A stretch of 64,000 nt of DNA from Caenorhabditis elegans (GCF_000002985.6 NC_003283.11:4402001-4466000); one strand, 5' to 3'. Shown: positions 1 through 12,599, counted from the stretch's first letter. Notes: generated from the letters alone by a model not told the origin. Program-made: numbers and translations.

Positions 1-748
1 GCAGCCTTCGTGCATCTATATGCACGGAACATGTATCACAAAAGAGCGTGTGAGAAACAGTATGCATTAGAAAAATTTGAATATGTGAGTCACTGCAATA
101 AAAATCGAAATTATCTGGAAAACAAGTGTTACAATAGGCTGAATCTCACAGGGCGGCCCATAATTACGAAACGAAAAACCGTCGCTTATTCCCGATAAGA
201 ACAATCAAAGATATTTTTACTGCTTATCTATAGATTTACAATTTGAGCCTGTAAAAATTTTTTTTATACACAATCCTCCCTAACGCGGCTCAAATAGGTA
301 AAAACTGTACACATTTTTTAAAAGTTTCCCACATTAAAAAGAATTTGTATAATAACAATTTTTACAGGCCCAAATATATCTGTACTGAAAACCTGGAACA
401 AAAATTGTATCGTTGTGGTAGAAAACTAGTCTGGTTCGATAGGCAATTTTTAAAAAATAATAATGAAAAAAATTTCCGAAATTTTTTTAGGTTGGTTATA
501 TTCGCGTAGTAAAAAAGTGTCCTACCTGAAAAATAAAATTTTTTTTATTTTTTCAGGTCGATGTATTACCGTCTCTGCAACTACTCTGCAAAAAATGTGC
601 AATGCATTGAGTTTTTTTTAGTATAATATTATAAAACTCGACATTTTTCCACAATTTTTTTGAACAGTCGGAAAAAATGTTTAAAAAAATTCACTAAATG
701 AATTTGGGATTTAATGCAATTTTTTATTACTTGTCATCATAAAAACAA
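1..748. other. AT-rich intergenic sequence, no gene seen
   Basis: This stretch lies downstream of the lectin-like gene. It holds homopolymer A/T runs and no reading frame with coding character. An open frame near the left edge starts at GTG and has no splice or family support. Confidence 0.5.
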
Positions 749-2482
749 TTAAGAAACAGGTGACGTTCTACAAAGTGCACCTCGAAGGCAGCTCCCGGCA
801 GCCCACGCAGTTGTTAATTGGCATCTGAAAAATTTAACAAGTGAGCCGTCGGCTGCAGTACTTTGAGTTAATAAAACTAATACCAATGAGGAATAAATAA
901 TGACAGTAAAAAAAGTATCTGAAATTGGAAGTTTCTTAAATTGAAAATTATACGTCTAATACAAATTTAGGGTGAGTGATTTGAATTTTCAATTTTTAAG
1001 AAAAAACGCATGAATATACGGCAATTTTTGAAAATTTTAAAATGTTTTTACAGTTTTTCAAAACAGGGGTAAACGTCAAACGATTTTTCCGGCAAATCGG
1101 CAAATTGCCAAAATTGAAATTGGCATAGTTATTTCCGTCTTATAAAAAAATCCTCCAAACATTTCCGGCAAATTTGATATCCGGCATTCGGCAAATCGGC
1201 AAGCCAGCAGTTTGCAGGAATTGAAAATTTCAGGCAAATCGGCAAACCGGCAACATGCCGAACGGCAACTTTCGCTCACCCATGCTTCACACCTTAAAAT
1301 TTTATTTTCCACTGGGCTCTTACCCGACTGCGTAAACTCCGGTCACAGTGGGATCTAAAAACAGACAATCGTTTGGATCACCTCTTTTCGCATCTACCAT
1401 GAAGTTTCCAAATACTGGACTAAGAGTTGGGTCAGAATAACTACAAATGTCTGCATTGTTAGTACAACTGCCATCGGTCCACAAATTTGCGGTATAGGTT
1501 GCTGGTGTACCTAATCCAACATTTGCGGTCGTGTATACTTGGCGCCAAGATTCTGGAAACAAATTGTGGAGTGAGATGTCCCGGTTAGGTGTCGGCTGCT
1601 CAAACCTTACCCTGAATGATTTCCAGCTCTTCGATTGAATACTGAGCAGACATCCCGTTTCCATCATCCTCTTGGCATAGTGACTGGGCTGCATTTCCAT
1701 TCATGCAGTAAGGGTCTGGGAAGGCGCGAGTCTAAATTTTTTGTTCTATATAACACTGTTTTCTTTGCACGACACCTCCCGGTTCCTACCTGCCCATAAA
1801 AAGACCCGGTAAGTGTCGGCTGCTACTCACCGATAAACAAACTGAATAATTCCCTCTTGTCACCAAAAATGAATCGACCGCACATTTCATATTAAACTGC
1901 CAAGTTAGTGATCCATCAGCCGAAAATGTTTTGATGAGGTTGTAGAGGGGGTCTTGAATTGTGGACTCTCCAAAAAATGGAGAATCGTTGTTGATTAAGC
2001 ATTGATCAGAGTCCATTGTTCTCTGAAACATAGACAATTGTGGGAGTTTGATTAACCAACCAATCCGCGACTCAGAGTCGCTGATTGGTTGGCGCTTTGC
2101 TTCTGGTTTAGCAAAGCAGACTAATTCAAACCCGGAAAGTGTCGGCCGCTTTCGCAAAACGCAAAACGTACTTTAAATGCAACTCTCCTTCCGGAACTCT
2201 CATCAAGCATTTTGACACTTGAAACAGAATCACTCGGGAATAAATAGCAGCTAGTGTCATAGTCAGAAACCATCTTAAAAGTTGAACTTAAATTGGAAAA
2301 AAATGTTGAAACCTCACCCAACAATCCTCCACCAAACATTTTGTAATGCAGTCTCCCAAACTGTCCCCTTCATACTTTATCGGATTACTGTAGGTGACGG
2401 GTGTCCCCCAGACCACTATCATTTTAACAGTTGGCGCAGTTACTAGAGCGATTATTAAAGGAAAAAGAAATATTAGAAGCAT
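749..2482 (-). CDS. CW-domain / C-type-lectin-like secreted protein, six exons
   Basis: Exons in coding order: 2318-2482, 2172-2273, 1831-2022, 1611-1731, 1324-1552, 749-824. The total is 885 nt (294 residues), in frame throughout. The product starts with a hydrophobic signal peptide (MLLIFLFPLIIALVTAP) and continues into a CW domain: residues like VWGTPV, DCITKC and TSCYLF are the landmarks of this nematode module. The C-terminal half has spaced cysteines (YCMNGN, LCQEDDG, DGSC, DICSY, NDCLF and a last exon reading GSCLRGALC), as in worm CW proteins that carry a lectin-like tail. The likely role is extracellular, possibly surface recognition or innate response, as for other clec-type genes; this is inferred from family. 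Two further in-frame ATGs lie upstream (to 2557), but the start at 2482 gives a clean signal peptide. Intron 1 ends in AAG rather than CAG. Intron 5 contains a GGCAAATCGGCAA repeat block. Confidence 0.75.
1080..1300. repeat. GGCAAATCGGCAAAC palindromic repeat block inside lectin-like gene intron
   Basis: Degenerate units of the form CGGCAAATCGGCAAATTGCC, in both orientations, fill most of the last intron of the lectin-like gene. The block includes a flank (CCGTCTTATAAAAAAATCC) also found beside copies near 2950 and 63260 in the opposite orientation. Confidence 0.75.
2040..2135. repeat. Short palindrome with CCAATC...GATTGG arms
   Basis: The intron between exons 2 and 3 of the lectin-like gene contains a hairpin with arms around AACCAACCAATC and GATTGGTTGGCG, followed by a smaller repeat of TTTGCTTC / GCAAAGCAG. 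Similar CCAATCAGCG-type modules appear near 54150, 55150 and 59060-59260. Confidence 0.55.
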
Positions 2483-2734
2483 AATAGAATGTTGGCTCAA
2501 TAATGTGGGATGCATTTGACCCCAATACATGTCTATGTCTCGGATGTTGCTAGGCAATGCGTTTTTTCGGGATTAAATACATGCATTTTTGAATAGAAAA
2601 TGAAACAAGGAACGAAGGTCTAAAATACCCTGTTTTCCTATATATTCTGCTAATATTGAAAGTTGATCTGAGAAAAAATAATTGCAACCGATTATCGTGT
2701 ATTTCCAAACAGGGATGGACAGCAATTGCTGCTC

Positions 2735-3270
2735 GGCAAATTTTTCGTCGGCAAATTCGGCAAATCGGCAAATTTCCAGTTTGCTGATTTGCCGAAGATT
2801 TTCATTTCCGGCAATTCGCTGATTTGCCGATTTGCCGGAAATTGTTATTTTCAGCAATTTGCTGATTTGCCGAAGATTTTCATTTCCGGCAAATTGCCGA
2901 TATGCGGCTTGCCGGATATCAATTTTCCGAAAGTTTTTAGATGGATTTTTTATTAGACGGAAACACTAAAACTATGCCTTTTTTTAATTTTTTTTCCCCC
3001 TTTTCATTAGATATTTTCATAGCATTTGCTTACTTTTCAAAATGAATTTAGGAACATTAATAGGATGCGTACAATTTTGCAGATTAAAATTGAAATTCTG
3101 AAACTATTAAAAAATGTGCAAAACCACAATTTGCCGAACTTTTTCGGGCAAATCGGCAATTTGTCGGTTTGCCGATTTGTCGGAAGTGTTCAATTCCGGC
3201 AATTTACCAATTTGCCGATTTGTCGAAAAAATTGTTTGCTGCCAACCCAAAGTCGACAATCCTAGAAAAA
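2735..3270. repeat. Composite repeat: two GGCAAATTTGCCGA arrays flanking a unique core
   Basis: Arrays at about 2735-2935 and 3125-3250 consist of units such as GCCGATTTGCCGGAAATT. They flank a core at about 2950-3110 that includes GCATTTGCTTACTTTTCAAA and AGGATGCGTACAATTTTGC. The same core and array arrangement recurs at 63200-63480 and, inverted, at 37800-38060. This identifies a dispersed composite element rather than a simple minisatellite. Open frames through it are repeat artefacts. Confidence 0.75.
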
Positions 3271-5818
3271 AAAAACAAAATCTAACAATTTATAAGTTGG
3301 GAAAGAACAAAATTATATTTCTTCACCAAAGCAACATTTACTACAGTAGAAGTTAGTTTTTCGCTCGTTTTTTGAACTCGATAAATCTCGAATTATCAAA
3401 TAGTCCTGAAAAAGTTCGATTACCGCCCACTCCTAGATCGTACTACACATATAGCGGGGGTACAGTAGCAAATGAGAAAGAATGCTAACAAATCAATTTG
3501 ATCAGTTCGCTGATGTGTGCTGAGCTCTCCGTTCGAATTGTTTGTATACTAATTTTGTAACTTTTTTTTTCAATGTTTGCTACATAATTTTCGCAATGTT
3601 CGTTTTGCGGACAATGACTAACCAGAAAAAGGCGGTGACCGTTTAAAAAACTCGGATGGTATTGCTAAGCTTAATCCGAACAGTAATCAATATTAGAAAC
3701 ACTGTTTGCAAAACGGTTCGGGAGGAAAAAGAAACGTCAGTTCTAGAACATTCTGGAAGTTTTATAAAATTTAGAAAACCCTGGAACTTTATGGATTTTG
3801 AACATTTCTGAAAGGTTAAAAAACATTTGGAAGCTCTTTGAAACTTGCTATATTTTAATGGAACCTTAGAGAATGTTCTGGAATTTTCTAGAACATTTCA
3901 GATCATGCCGGCAATTTTTTGCATTCTCTGGAATATTTTTAGTGTTCAGAACTTTTAATGAAATATTGCAGTTTTCTGGAATTCTCCAAATAAATTTTAA
4001 AAGATTTCTAAGCTTTTTTTTGGATTTTCTGAAAATATACCAATTTTCTAGAATATTTTAGATCCCTTTAAAAATTTCTGGAACGTTCTGAAACCAACAT
4101 TGCAAATTTGTAGAAAAAAAAAATCACGAATAACATCGATAGTCGATTTTCTATATTTCAAGCTTTCACAAAACGCCATTTTGCACTAAAAACAAAAATT
4201 TAAAACTTTGGAATCTAACAAATAAGTCTCATTGTTTCAGTTTCCAGCACCTTTTAATTTTTTTTGATAATCAAAAGTATTTCTTCTGTCCTCGGAAGTT
4301 CTATAATGTTTACAGTGCACAAATAAAATTGGAAGATTATATATAAGTAAATTTTCAGAAAAAGATCAAAAGAACCAGTGGCGTCGATGGAGACTTCATC
4401 AGTTCAGTATTTTGTTTTCATTTTTAAATGTTTTTTCCAAAGATCGGTTAATTTTTTTTGGTTGCAAAAGTGTGCCTTGTGGTTTTTGCACCGAAAAATC
4501 CTGTACTCAAAACCCTTTCCCAAAATAAATAGAAATCTTCCAAACTACACACACACACCTGCTCTTCCCGTTTAGAAAACTCCTTGTTTTTATTTACACC
4601 AAAACAAATACAAAACGGTTTGTGGTGACCATCAAAACCGTGTATGAGCACAAAAGAGCACGCACTTTTGGTGTTTGCTTCTCGGTCAGTTCATCGGATC
4701 TGACTGAATCAAAGAAGAGCTTTCCAAAAAAGAAGACACTTTTGTTCGCAAGATTGGTCTTGCTTTGACAGCTTATCTACCGTATTCCCTTTTGTAGTAT
4801 TGAACCCAACTGCATCTGTTTAAAAGATCATATTTCGGTTAATTTTGAAGATATTAATAAGTTAGCATGTATGTTCAAAATTATAGAAACAGAAACAGCA
4901 AATACTTTGCTAGTTTACAATTTTTGAATAGCACAGACGACAACCGAGATATGAGCTGTCAAAGTTGAACAATGGGGTGCAATATTAATAAAAAATCGGT
5001 TTATCTCGGCTGTTTCGACTTTATTTACAATTAGATCTTTCAATTAACTGCAAAATATTGCATTTTATGTCGTTTTTAGATAGGAAATTTTCGATATTTT
5101 GAAACTGAATAGAGCTATAAGTTTCTCAATATATATGAGACATAGTGCATCGACCAAAAACGCCTTATTGAACTTTACATAACAATAGACATTTGTAGCG
5201 ATCTCAACGAATAAAGTGTTGACCTCGAAAGAAAATTTAATTAGTAGTTTTCCTCTTAAACTATGATTGGATTGTTGGTGAAGCTACTGGGAAATAGGAA
5301 GGACGACCTGTATCGACCAATTTATCTTAAACGTTTCAACTAAAAAAAAATGCCGTTCGTATTTTCATAGTTTCTTCGTTGAACTATTTTTTGGCCATTT
5401 TCAAAATTCCAAATAAAAGTAAAAACCTTCAGTTTGGATGTAGCCAGTTTTATCAAAAAATTTTAACTGAATACTCAATGATCATATATTCAGTGTTACC
5501 CTATACTCAAGTTTCAACAAATCTACAGTAATCCTACAGTACCCGTCATTAGCACCCGACCACTACATTTTTCAAAACCTACAGTACCCTCGTGATATCT
5601 GACAACTCAATCAAAAGTCAATATGAGGTGTAACATCAAAGATTGTGACAGACGAACAGTTAAACGGTGTGGATTTTTTAACAAAAAATCAAAAAAACAT
5701 GTTCCAAGAATTAATTCATTCTTAACCTAGTTATATTTAATAGATTTCTGAAAATAGATGAACATACACTAAACCATAGGTTATTGATACAGCATTTTTA
5801 TTATTTGCAGCTTAATCA
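3271..5818. other. Intergenic region, no gene seen
   Basis: This is AT-rich sequence between the lectin-like gene and the nuclear receptor. It includes a run of diverged TTCTGGAA-like units (3760-4090), a short CA run near 4548, and parts of a dispersed repeat with CGAGATATGAGCTGTCAAAG near 4945. No exon chain with splice support was found. Confidence 0.5.
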
Positions 5819-8280
5819 ATGGAGCAGTCAAAAATGAATGTGAAGCCACAACCACTAGTAAGCGCCTGCCTGGTTTGTGGAGACCCAAATATTCAGCGCC
5901 ACTACGGAACCGTGTCCTGCAATGGTTGTAAAGGGTTTTTCAGAAGAAGGTCAGTTTTGATGGTGTGGATAGTTTTTTTTTTCAGAAAAAAGGATTTCAG
6001 TATATGGGAGAAAAGAACGTATAAATGCAGCTTCCACAATCAATGCTCAATTGAGCACAAGTACCGTAACCGCTGTAGAGCATGCCGACTGGAAAAGTGT
6101 TTTCGTGCTGGGATGGATGCTTCAGCAATTCGGAATAAAAGAGCCAAACGAAAATCACAACCTGAGTCCCCGTGTACGGAAGAAATCGAAAATCGAGCGC
6201 TGAGCTGGCAAACTGAAGCCATAATTGCGCTGTTAATGCAGAAGGTTTTGATTTTTATAGAAATGTAAAAATGTTTAAATACAATAAATTAAATTAATGA
6301 ACTGTTCAAAGGTGCATTACAATATTATTGAGATTTTTTCCAGAATGGTCAGACCCACAATAAGTTAAGCCAATTCAGTGGAGCGTCAGAGGTAAGCGGA
6401 GAGCTTTGGCTTAAATAAAATATCTTCAATGGGGAAGCTGTTTTAAAAATTGTATTGTTATTGCCCAAATTTACAAATATAACAAAAGAAAAACAGGAAA
6501 ATTCGTTAACATTCAGCATTTTTAGTCAGAAAAATCGACAAAAAACCTTACAGGTGGTGTTGTCGAATTTTTTATTGCTTTCTTGATTTAGGTACCTTAA
6601 GGCCTATGGGTAAAACATTTTAACCAAAGATAACTAACTTGTATACTCAAAATTAAACGGTGATTTCAAAAAAAAATCAGTTTCCAGCCGTTGCGACATT
6701 GGCAAGTCGGTCAAATTTCAAACTTTAACTAATTTTAGATCATTTTTGAGCCACAATAACGTTTTTTGAAAAGTTTTTGAGAAGTTTCATTATGAAATTC
6801 AGTTTTTTCAAACAATTTTGAGTATAAAAAAGCAACTAAAAAGATCGAAATCACCAGTTTAAAAATCGTAGGCCACGAGGCTCATTCAAATTGTTATCTT
6901 TTTTTTTAACTCGTTTTACTTTTGAGCACGAATACTGCAATTTGTAACAATTTCCCCATTGGCGATACTTCTTCTTTAAACTACTTCTAATCAAAAATCC
7001 AAAATTCAGTTCAATTTCTCGACTAGATCATTCGTCACATTAGAAACACTTCATCTGAATCGCCACCAATTACCAAATCGGATTTGGCTCGAGAATACGT
7101 TACCAGAGTATCAAGTGAGTTTTAGGATGTGCCCCCAAAAAAAAGTTCCTTTTATCAGATGCTGGTCCACGCTGATAAGAATGTGCTAATGAGCCTATCG
7201 ATTTTATCAGTTTGCTGGCTGACTAGCGCTTTTGAATCCTATAAATTCGAATGTGATGGTATTCTGTTTGCCGATGGGAGCTGGTTTCCAAGGGATCGGA
7301 AACTCAGGAGCCAGGTTTGCTCAAGGTAAAAAATGCCTACCTACCTGCCTACAAAGCAGGAATCACATCACAAAACTATGTAGTCTTACTTTGGTGTAAA
7401 GAAAAAGCAATGGCACCAGTTCCACGAAAAAAGAAGTTTGCTAAGCCTAAAATTCCTTTTTTTTTTAACCATGAGCAAGATCATTAAAGTGACCAAGTTT
7501 TTTAAGCTAAAGTAAATTGGCAAATACTTTTGTCAACTTTTTGTAACTTCCACTCTTTTTCAACTTGTGAACAGTGGCTATTTCATTTTGAATGAACTAG
7601 TTGAAAAATAGATAGTGTTATAGAATTTAAGAAATCTAGAAATTATTTTATCAAACAAAAGTGAGCATAATGTGTTGTAGTTATCCTATCAGAATGCTCT
7701 AAAAAGTTCAAAATCTATTACAGATGTGTAACGTACTTCGGATGTACAGTCGATTTATTCCTGACCCAAGTGGTATATCGGATAAAGGAGCTGAAAATCG
7801 ATGAGACCGAAATCACACTTTTGAAGGCGATATGCCACTTGCAACCCAGTCCTCAATTATCAAGACATGCCATTGAAATAGTAGCGAATGGACAGACAAA
7901 GTACAAAAAAGTTCTGTGTGAATATATTCGATCAAATACCGATGGGTATATGGATGCTTCCATACGACTGTGCAAGATTCTGCAGATCCTGCCGGAACTT
8001 GATGTGAGTGGAGTCTAATAAACCCTGTAGATGTCGGGCGCCACATTAGTTGCCACATTGACCGGTCATTGACCACGATAAAAATAAACATTTATTGGTT
8101 CCTCCCATTTCTTGGCATTTTCGTAAGGATTTTGATAGTGAAGATAAAATAAGATTTTTGCAGGCACTCGCCAAACTCGAAGAGGACAATGGACTGTTGG
8201 TTTCACTCAGTGGCATCGAACTCAATGCAGCTCGCCAGGAAGTGCTTCCAGGAAACAGTCTGATGGCAGTTTTGATTTAA
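5819..8280 (+). CDS. Nuclear hormone receptor (zinc-finger DBD plus ligand-binding domain)
   Basis: The DNA-binding domain spans two exons: 5819-5949 and 6001-6244. It has the two C4 fingers: [14 protein letters not shown], then [11 protein letters not shown], then YKCSF..C and [10 protein letters not shown]. Splicing out 5950-6000 restores [14 protein letters not shown]. Reading straight through is also open but inserts foreign residues. Later exons are 6344-6391, 7027-7114, 7159-7325, 7724-8003 and 8164-8280. They contain LBD-like stretches ([48 protein letters not shown]). A TTTGCAG just before the ATG could be a spliced-leader acceptor. The join between the exons ending at 7114 and starting at 7159 does not keep frame in my model, and the usual first LBD helices are not evident. 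I may have missed an exon, or the gene may be decaying. The product would be a nuclear transcription factor with unknown ligand. Confidence 0.75.
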
Positions 8281-8796
8281 CCACTTTTTCACGATTGTTT
8301 TATTGCTTTTTTAAATTTATTTTACCGCATTTTATATATTATTACTGCACCCCATGACTCAACTTTGACTTCTCTGTTGTTTTTAGTCTTGATAAATATT
8401 TGTCAATTGAAAAAATAACTTTTACTCCTTTTTCTACAGTCGTTGTTATTAATTATTATTATTATCTGTTGTAAAAAGTTGCAAATTTTTAAAAAGGGAC
8501 TGCATCTAAACTATAGAAAATGTTTTTAGCTAGTGCATTTTTTAGAAATTCGTGGCAACTTTTCTTGAAATCTTTTGACGAACTCTTGACTTTCAAATTA
8601 CAAATGAGGTAGCTTCATGTTGATCGAGAGATCATTCAGTGGCCCTCGTGAGCGAGAAATTCATTGAACAAACATACTATAAACAACACCATGTAACGTA
8701 GTATGTTTGCTCGCGGAGCTGCAGAAATGTGTTCATTTTCGCGCAGCAACGTAGTCCAAATTTGATACTTGTGTGATGATCACTTTGAAGCTGCAG

Positions 8797-10401
8797 GTAA
8801 GTACCAAAACGCCGATGAAGCATCCCTTGTTCCATCTCCAAAATTGTACACCTTCGAGCAAGCGTTCAATAACCCGAATTTGATCTTCAATAGGACAAAA
8901 CTCACGCCAACCGGAAAACGATTTGCAACATCTATCGACGTTATGCAGAATTTCCGAAGAGTATTCATACTATTCAAAGATGTTTTATCAGTGATTCCAG
9001 AGTTTTCGAAACTGTGTGAAAGTGATAAGGCAAACACATAAAATCTAGTTTAATAGTTCGACAAAGTCAGCTTGTTTTAGATGACTCTTGGGAAATCTCG
9101 TTTCTCTGTGTTCTATTGGTGGCTTCTATGCTGTTGGATAGCCAAATGTGGAAGCTCGGGTGTATGCTACTCAAACGGCTCATACTTTCCATTGGACACC
9201 AACTTTCAACCAATTCCAGATTTGAAGTGGGTATACCAGAAAAAAGTTCAAGAATTTTCAAAATTGCAGAGGTATCACCGAATTGGCAATCGAAGCGGTG
9301 TCAAAACCATTGGCAAGGCTGTGTCTTACTGAAGAGGAAATTTTGATTGGAAGCGTGTTTGCCGTGTTTTTTGAGTGTAAGTCTACTTCTACTTTTGCGT
9401 CTGCTTTTTTGCCTGCCTAACTATTTTCCGCCACCAACTCAATCGAAAAGTTTTTGGTATCAGTAGCAACTTTCTTAGAGTTCTCAAACACATACATGTA
9501 ACCAAAAAATCTATATAAGTTTAAAAAAATACGGTACTTCTATTCCTGGCCCCAAATAAAAAATGCTTTGGAGCTGCCATATGTTACTTGGGACTTGCTG
9601 AAAATATTGAAATGTTGCATAGTTTTTGGAAAGGGCATTTGCTTTTCAAATCTTCAATCCACCGAGTCCGCATCCGTGCTCTGCATATAGAGTTCCTATC
9701 GAGTTAGCCAACCATCCGAGGGACCTGAAAGTTAGTTTTTGAAAGAACTAAGTTCATTTATTTTTCGACAAAAGCAATCTGAAAACTACACAAATGTCAT
9801 AGAACTCACCACATTTCCGATACTTTCTCAGAAATCTAAGCAGAAATAGTCGAGAAATGAATGCAATTCGTTTTTTGTTGCTATTGTACAAACGTGAAGA
9901 AATGGGGCATTGCCAATAATAAATGAAAAAAAAAAAGTCTAAAATTCTAGGAGAAAAATGCGTGGAATCGTTTTTTTTTTCAAACAAAAAATTAATTTGT
10001 TTACCAAAAAATTTAAAAATCAAAAAAAAATTCCATCAAATATGTGCCTAACTCGAAACCATTCTTCAGATCCTCTCCCACCGAAAATGCCCCATGCGAG
10101 TACCCAAATTCTTTCTAACGCACGTGACCGTTACATACAATGTATGATAAATGTGTCATCATGTTCTGAAGTTCAAAGTGCGTTGCGTCTCGCCGAGATT
10201 TCATTGATTTTTCCATCAATTACGGTAGGCAAGTTGAATGGAATTAAAAACTCCAAATCTTTCCAAAACTTCATGACACCTAAAATCTTAAACTTTCAAA
10301 ACCTCGTGCACTTGACATCAGACAATATAAAGGTTTTGGATGCTATGCGAGTTTTGGAAGCCGATCAATTGTTTAGGGATGTATTTATTGTAAAGCCTTA
10401 A
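8797..10401 (+). pseudogene. Second nuclear receptor ligand-binding domain, no DBD, frameshifted
   Basis: Pieces of an NHR ligand-binding domain appear in order. About 8797-9030 encodes PSPKLYTFEQAFNNPNL through IPEFSKLCESDK. About 9081-9240 encodes DDSWEISFLCVLLVASML and then, one frame over, CYSNGSYFPLDTNFQP. About 9275-9375 encodes TELAIEAVSKPLARLCLTEE. About 10040-10401 encodes LSNARDRYIQCM, EISLIFPSI and ends ADQLFRDVFIVKP. The switch near 9150-9170 and the mismatch before 9275 have no usable splice sites, so the coding potential is broken. No zinc-finger exon is visible upstream. It probably arose by tandem duplication of an nhr gene and lost its DBD. A short intact product from the last exon is possible but unsupported. 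Confidence 0.55.
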
Positions 10402-10878
10402 TTTTATAGTTAACTTATTTAAATTTTGCCTCTTATGGATTGTATCTCGTTCAGGTCTTTCATCTTCTACCTCATTCTTGTTGCTTGTTCTCGTTATTAA
10501 AAAATTTTCATTATTTGTTATTTGCCAATTAACAATTTTGATAAAAATCAAGCGAACCAAATTTAAAAAAAAATTGTATTTTTTTCTGAAATCTTGAATT
10601 TTCTGAGATTTTTTTCCCTCTTTATCCCGCCCCAGCCCAACCTAAGCCTAAGCCTAAAAAAGATGCAGTTTAATAGGGAAAATACGCTGTCCATTCTTTC
10701 TGAAAAATTCTGGAAAATTCATCCTGAAAAAAGAAACATTCCCAAATATTAATAGGTTGAGATTTATTAATGTCAATCAGGCTTTCAAGTCAAGGTAACA
10801 CAAATGATCGAAAAATTGCACATCTTCGTTAAAGGTATTTGAATAAGAAATTATTAGTTCAAAAGTACACCAGTCTTC
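10402..10878. other. Intergenic spacer between nhr relic and ground-like gene
   Basis: These 3' ends converge here. The sequence is AT-rich with a short run of CCTAAGCCTAAGCCTAA (about 10640-10660). No gene was seen. Confidence 0.45.
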
Positions 10879-12578
10879 TTAAGAAGATTGTTTGAAAGCG
10901 AAGCACGTGGTTCCGTCCTTCTCAGTCTCACAATAGAGTTCAGTGTTCACGATGTACGAGAATGTTCCTTTTGAGCAGATGACGTCAACGCGTCCACCGA
11001 TAGCATCAGCGGCGGCGGTCTGGATTTGACGTTTGGCGACGGCAGTGCTTTCGTGGATGTTCTGAAGTATGTGGAAGGTTTATGAGAAAAGATTGGATGT
11101 GGAGATTGCTTATGAATCGATTAAAACCTGGAATAAAAACTTACAGCCACAATAATAGCCTTGAGATCTTCAGAATTACATTTGGGATCAAAAACATTCT
11201 CCTCTCTCTTCACACGAGCAACATATCCTTCAGACTGATCAACTCCAGTGTCAATATCCATAACATCCACATGTCTCTTGTGTGGAGCAGCATATGCTTG
11301 TGGTGGTGGAGCGACGATTGGCTGTGGTGGAGCTGATTGAACAGCAAATTGAGCTGGCTGAGCGGCGAAAGGTGCTGGAGCGGCGTAGGAAGATCCGAAG
11401 GATGATTGCTGTGCTGAAAATCACACTGTTACAAGAGTACAGAAAGAAATAGATTACGTTGATATTGTGGTTGTTGTTGGTATCCAGCTCCTCCAGCGGT
11501 GAATGTTGGAGCAGAGTAGGCTCTAGCATAGCCACCGCCTCCACATGGAGATGGTGGAGGTGGTGGTGGGCAAGCTGGTGGAGCAGAGCATCCACAGGAG
11601 GATCCTCCTCCGAAGAAGAATGCCTGGAAATTTTATGATTCATGATTTGAAGTAGAGTAGAGTTGGTTAGTAGGCTCTTCAGAACACCCTTATTTTCTCA
11701 ACTAATCTAGCACCCGGTTATTATATCTAGTTGAAAAGTTTGTATAATTGGGATTATAAAAAATGTTTAAAAGTTTAAATGAACTCTATAGAAATGTAGA
11801 GCATTTTGCAGAAAGTTTTAATTTTTTTTTAAAATTTTCTCTTATCTACGAAATTCTTAATTTTATTTAACGCTTTTTTTTTAATTTTCCAAAAAAAATT
11901 GGGAACATTTTTCCACAGCGGTGGAACAACATTTACAAAATCCATTTTTTCTCATCGTGTTTTTTATGGAAAATCACATCAAAAACAAATAAATATTTTA
12001 CTTTCTGAAAATAATTTAAAAAAATAATCGCAATGTGAAGAGTGAAAAATCATATTTTTGAAATTTTTAATAGAAAATAAGTTTGTCGTTAGAAAGTACA
12101 AATATTCCTCTATATTTTTATATAAATTCTCATAAAAATTAGACAAACCGATAAAAAATGGATTTTGTAAATGTGTCGCACATCTCTTATCTAAATAATA
12201 TAAAAATATATCATGATATCATAGTTAGCTATGATATTCAAAATCCCAAAATAAAAATACATCCAAATTTAAATAAATCATTTTGAAAAAGAGATAAATG
12301 TCAGAAAGCAAAATAACCCAAAATACCAAAAGCTTTTTGTGAAATACCTAATTTTGCTAAATTTTGACAGATTTTACCACGGTCATTTTTGATCTTATCA
12401 AAAAGTTGTCAACTAACAAAGTACGTGCAAAATATTTATCAACATATTGCCCATCAAAATTTTTTTGATAAAATTTAAGACAACCGAGATAGAAGCCGTC
12501 AAAGTAAAGCAATCGGGATGTAAGCCCTACCTGCGCCGTGGCAAATCCGACAATCAACAACACCGCAGTTCTCATCAT
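10879..12578 (-). CDS. grl-5: Ground-like domain secreted protein (hedgehog-related family)
   Basis: Exons in coding order: 12531-12578, 11458-11623, 11145-11413, 10879-11061. The total is 666 nt (221 residues), in frame. Residues 1-16 form a signal peptide (MMRTAVLLIVGFATAQ). The second exon encodes a Gly/Pro/Cys-rich linker (FFFGGGSSCGCSAPP, PPPPPPPSPCGGGG). The third is Gln/Ala/Pro-rich and ends in KRHVDVMD and VKREENVFDPKCNSEDL. The last two exons carry the ground-like domain, with CNSEDLKAIIV, a conserved cysteine in VDVICSKG, and ELYCETEKDGTTCFAF. Ground-like proteins are secreted relatives of the hedgehog-type nematode families, usually made by epithelia and linked to apical matrix. 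An ATG four codons upstream (12590) is also possible. A TATAAAT lies about 55 bp upstream (12631-12637). The 900-bp first intron ends in repeat-like sequence. The gene symbol is from memory of the region. Confidence 0.85.
11700..12530. repeat. Dispersed repeat in ground-like gene intron 1 (GTCAAAGTAAAGCAAT end)
   Basis: The intron is AT-rich. Its exon-proximal end (about 12345-12525) has CGAGATAGAAGCCGTCAAAG and GTAAAGCAATCGGG. A close match sits at 37680-37790 (CCGTCAAAGTAAAGCAATGG), and weaker ones near 4945 and 13260. This indicates a dispersed repeat family. Confidence 0.45.
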
Positions 12579-12599
12579 GGCTAGCAACAATGACGTCCA

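Noticed and set aside
749-824. Alternative stop at 768-770 for the lectin-like gene's last exon
   Set aside because: That frame requires the wrong phase at the 1324 donor. The in-phase reading gives a Cys-containing ending (GSCLRGALC) and stops at 749.
3873-4061. 62-codon Phe-rich frame
   Set aside because: It lies in a run of diverged TTCTGGAA units and lacks coding character.
5819-6268. Single continuous DBD exon without the 51-nt intron as the main form
   Set aside because: Reading through inserts LMVWIVFFF between the zinc fingers, which no nuclear receptor of this type has. Splicing gives the canonical spacing.
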